Positions 6,089-7,221 of a stretch of 7,221 nt of DNA are shown here, one piece after another; the stretch's first letter is position 1; every line of letters begins with the position of its first letter. The position numbers and the translations under genes are program-made. The DNA comes from an uncultured Saprospiraceae bacterium (GTDB lineage: Bacteria; Bacteroidota; Bacteroidia; Chitinophagales; Saprospiraceae), in NCBI GenBank assembly GCA_937959095.1, contig CALGLY010000230.1:1-7221 (forward strand), read 5' to 3'. The notes beneath the pieces were generated by a model. The model saw only the letters and a program-made list of their open reading frames with translations. It had not been told where the DNA came from and made no database searches.

Positions 6089-6903
6089 TAATCTATTTTT
6101 TTAGGCGTATAAATAATAGCAACACTTGGTGTAATACCTAGAATTTGGTGGTAAGAAGACGAAATATCAATACCTAAACCAGAAGGAACTTGAACACCTA
6201 TTCCAAAGGTCACTATAGTAGGAGCTGTGGCAGCACCTACGCGCATATAAAAATCTTCAATGAAACGATATTCCACACCTGTACGGACACGAGTAGGAAA
6301 GTCAATATCTTTTTCTATTTCTAATGTAAGTTGAGTTTTGGAAGAAGGAATATAAGCTATCCCTGCTCGATAAATAGTAGGGATAGCGTAATCATCAATT
6401 ACCTCTACATTTATAGGACTAAAAACATGTACTCCCAATTGAATTTCTTTAGAAATAGCTGCTTGTAAGCCTATTTCAAAAGTAAGTGCACCTTTAGCAC
6501 CATAAGTAGGAATATTCACATTGATAAAGTCAAATTGAGCACCTAAGGAGAGTCCTTTTGTTAGTTTTCGGGCATAGGTTAGCCCAATTTTTTGTTCATT
6601 AAAGTCCTGTATTCCATAATGACTTAGTGCAAGGCCAAATACTCCAAACTTGGAAGGTAGGGCTGTTGCTGCACCGAAATTATTAATAGGACTTTGAATA
6701 AAACGACTTTCTGCGGAGAGTATGACTCCTAGTTCCGTCAATTGAGCCAAGCCAGCCTGATTACTGAATGCACTATTTATATCATTGAAGGTCAGACCTG
6801 TGCCTCCCATGGCAGTGCTTCGCGCACTCGTAGCGATAGCATTTTGGGCGTTAATAGTAAAACTAGCAAAAAAAATAAAGAATAGGCAAATGCTTTGTTT
6901 CAT
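6088..6903 (-). CDS. Small outer-membrane beta-barrel protein (PorV/FadL-like superfamily), first gene of the mqnB operon
   Basis: The product has 271 residues when started at ATG 6903. That start gives a clean signal peptide: MKQS, a hydrophobic core ICLFFIFFASFTI, then NAQ, with cleavage probably after Ala19. A longer frame from ATG 6969 adds 22 residues before the signal peptide and would begin inside the promoter, so it is rejected. The mature N-terminus SARSTAMGGTG (26-36) followed by NSAFSNQAGLAQL (43-55) is the signature of the PorV/FadL-like barrel superfamily in Bacteroidota. The rest alternates polar and hydrophobic residues in amphipathic beta-strands with short turns and ends in PSVAIIYTPKKID, a plausible last strand. 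Its role could be transport or an envelope scaffold; a specific function such as type IX secretion cannot be claimed. The stop overlaps the mqnB start by one base. Confidence 0.8.
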   Translation of the reverse strand: MKQSICLFFIFFASFTINAQNAIATSARSTAMGGTGLTFNDINSAFSNQAGLAQLTELGVILSAESRFIQSPINNFGAATALPSKFGVFGLALSHYGIQDFNEQKIGLTYARKLTKGLSLGAQFDFINVNIPTYGAKGALTFEIGLQAAISKEIQLGVHVFSPINVEVIDDYAIPTIYRAGIAYIPSSKTQLTLEIEKDIDFPTRVRTGVEYRFIEDFYMRVGAATAPTIVTFGIGVQVPSGLGIDISSSYHQILGITPSVAIIYTPKKID

Positions 6904-6904
6904 A

Positions 6905-6956
6905 ATTCCTGTAACTTTATAAGCCTTGTTTGATAAGGTTGCAAAGTTACAGGAAT
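6905..6956. repeat. Perfect 14-bp inverted repeat spanning promoter and translation-start region
   Basis: ATTCCTGTAACTTT (6905-6918) and AAAGTTACAGGAAT (6943-6956) are perfect inverted arms separated by 24 bases. The loop can form a further stem, CCTT/AAGG (6924-6927 and 6934-6937). Read in the direction of the barrel gene, the first arm contains nearly all of the -7 box and the second arm ends two bases before the ATG. No T-run follows, so it is not a terminator for the upstream gene. It is either a DNA operator or an RNA element that can hide the start codon. Confidence 0.8.
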
Positions 6957-6970
6957 AAAGAATATTCAAA
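6942..6970 (-). promoter_or_regulatory. Canonical Bacteroidota promoter for the barrel-mqnB operon
   Basis: Read on the minus strand, TTTG (6970-6967) is followed by a 17-base spacer and TAACTTTG (6949-6942), an exact match to the TAnnTTTG -7 box. Transcription should start near 6936, giving a leader of about 33 bases before ATG 6903. This supports the shorter start, because ATG 6969 would lie in the -33 element. The short distance to the upstream stop (6973) shows the barrel gene has its own promoter despite the tight spacing. Confidence 0.7.
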
Positions 6971-6972
6971 AA

Positions 6973-7221
6973 TTAATTTTCAGAAGTGACCCATCCACTT
7001 GTAGAATTATAGAAATCAAATATTTTGACAAGGTCATTTTCAGAGCGAAAATTAAGATTATGCTCTGATATATACTTTTTCATGAGCTTTCCCGAATTTC
7101 CAAATAATTTCAATAATTTTCGCTTATTAGAAATTAATAATTTGGCAATTCCATCTTGCTTTTTGTAGTAGATATTTTGCTTTAATACTTGTCTGTCATA
7201 ATCAAGTTTGTATTTTTTTAT
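6973..7221 (-). CDS. C-terminal part of an uncharacterised Bacteroidota protein
   Basis: A minus-strand frame enters from the right edge and ends at TAA 6975-6973, giving 82 visible residues without a start. The fragment is Lys-, Leu- and Asn-rich: a YKKQDGIAKLLISNKRKLLKL-like helix region (about 19-39), then KLMKKYISEHNLNF (45-58), SENDLVKIFDFYN (60-72) and a TSGWVTSEN tail. From memory, similar Lys-rich 'KKYI-x-HNLNF-x-ENDLVKIFDFYN' endings occur in small, mostly uncharacterised Bacteroidota envelope-associated proteins; the domain is not one I can name. It ends 69 bases before the barrel gene's ATG on the same strand, so read-through into that operon is possible. Confidence 0.7.
   Translation of the reverse strand: MKKYKLDYDRQVLKQNIYYKKQDGIAKLLISNKRKLLKLFGNSGKLMKKYISEHNLNFRSENDLVKIFDFYNSTSGWVTSEN

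Noticed and set aside
6904..6969. N-terminal extension of the barrel protein to ATG 6969
   Set aside because: It puts 22 residues before a normal signal peptide and would start inside the -33 element of the promoter.

Overview
The window looks like ordinary chromosome of a Bacteroidota (Bacteroidetes) bacterium. The DNA is visibly AT-rich, Shine-Dalgarno sequences are absent before the recognised genes, and at least one promoter fits the Bacteroidota pattern TTG-N17-TAnnTTTG. The protein families also fit: a surface-type lipoprotein with a sortilin-like beta-propeller, a Bacteroidota XerD, and a small outer-membrane barrel whose signal peptide ends in the common 'NAQ'. A futalosine hydrolase implies menaquinone synthesis by the futalosine route. 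Within the phylum this points away from most Flavobacteriia and towards groups such as Saprospiria, Cytophagia or Chitinophagia (inference).

Layout. Positions 1-2499 (minus) hold the first 833 codons of a very large lipoprotein made of BNR/sortilin-type propeller repeats; its C-terminus lies outside the window. Positions 2500-3023 are a divergent, non-coding gap with several inverted repeats. A PLP-dependent class IV aminotransferase follows at 3024-3875 (plus). Next comes a very AT-rich non-coding stretch, 3876-4312, with a possible promoter, a 9-bp inverted repeat and a strong leader hairpin. The tyrosine recombinase xerD is at 4313-5269 (plus), probably starting at TTG. A hairpin with T-runs (5275-5315) lies between xerD and the convergent minus-strand operon. 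That operon contains an outer-membrane barrel gene (6088-6903) and mqnB (5393-6088), joined by a one-base stop/start overlap. The window ends with the C-terminal part of an uncharacterised minus-strand gene (6973-7221).

Function. The genes do not form one pathway. xerD is chromosome maintenance, mqnB is respiratory quinone synthesis, the barrel and the propeller lipoprotein belong to the cell envelope, and the aminotransferase belongs to amino-acid or folate metabolism. I see no mobile element, CRISPR array, tRNA, rRNA or defence system. The most unusual structure is a perfect 14-bp inverted repeat (6905-6918 / 6943-6956). One arm contains the -7 box of the barrel-mqnB promoter and the other ends two bases before the start codon. 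This layout would let read-through RNA hide the start while RNA from the gene's own promoter leaves it open.
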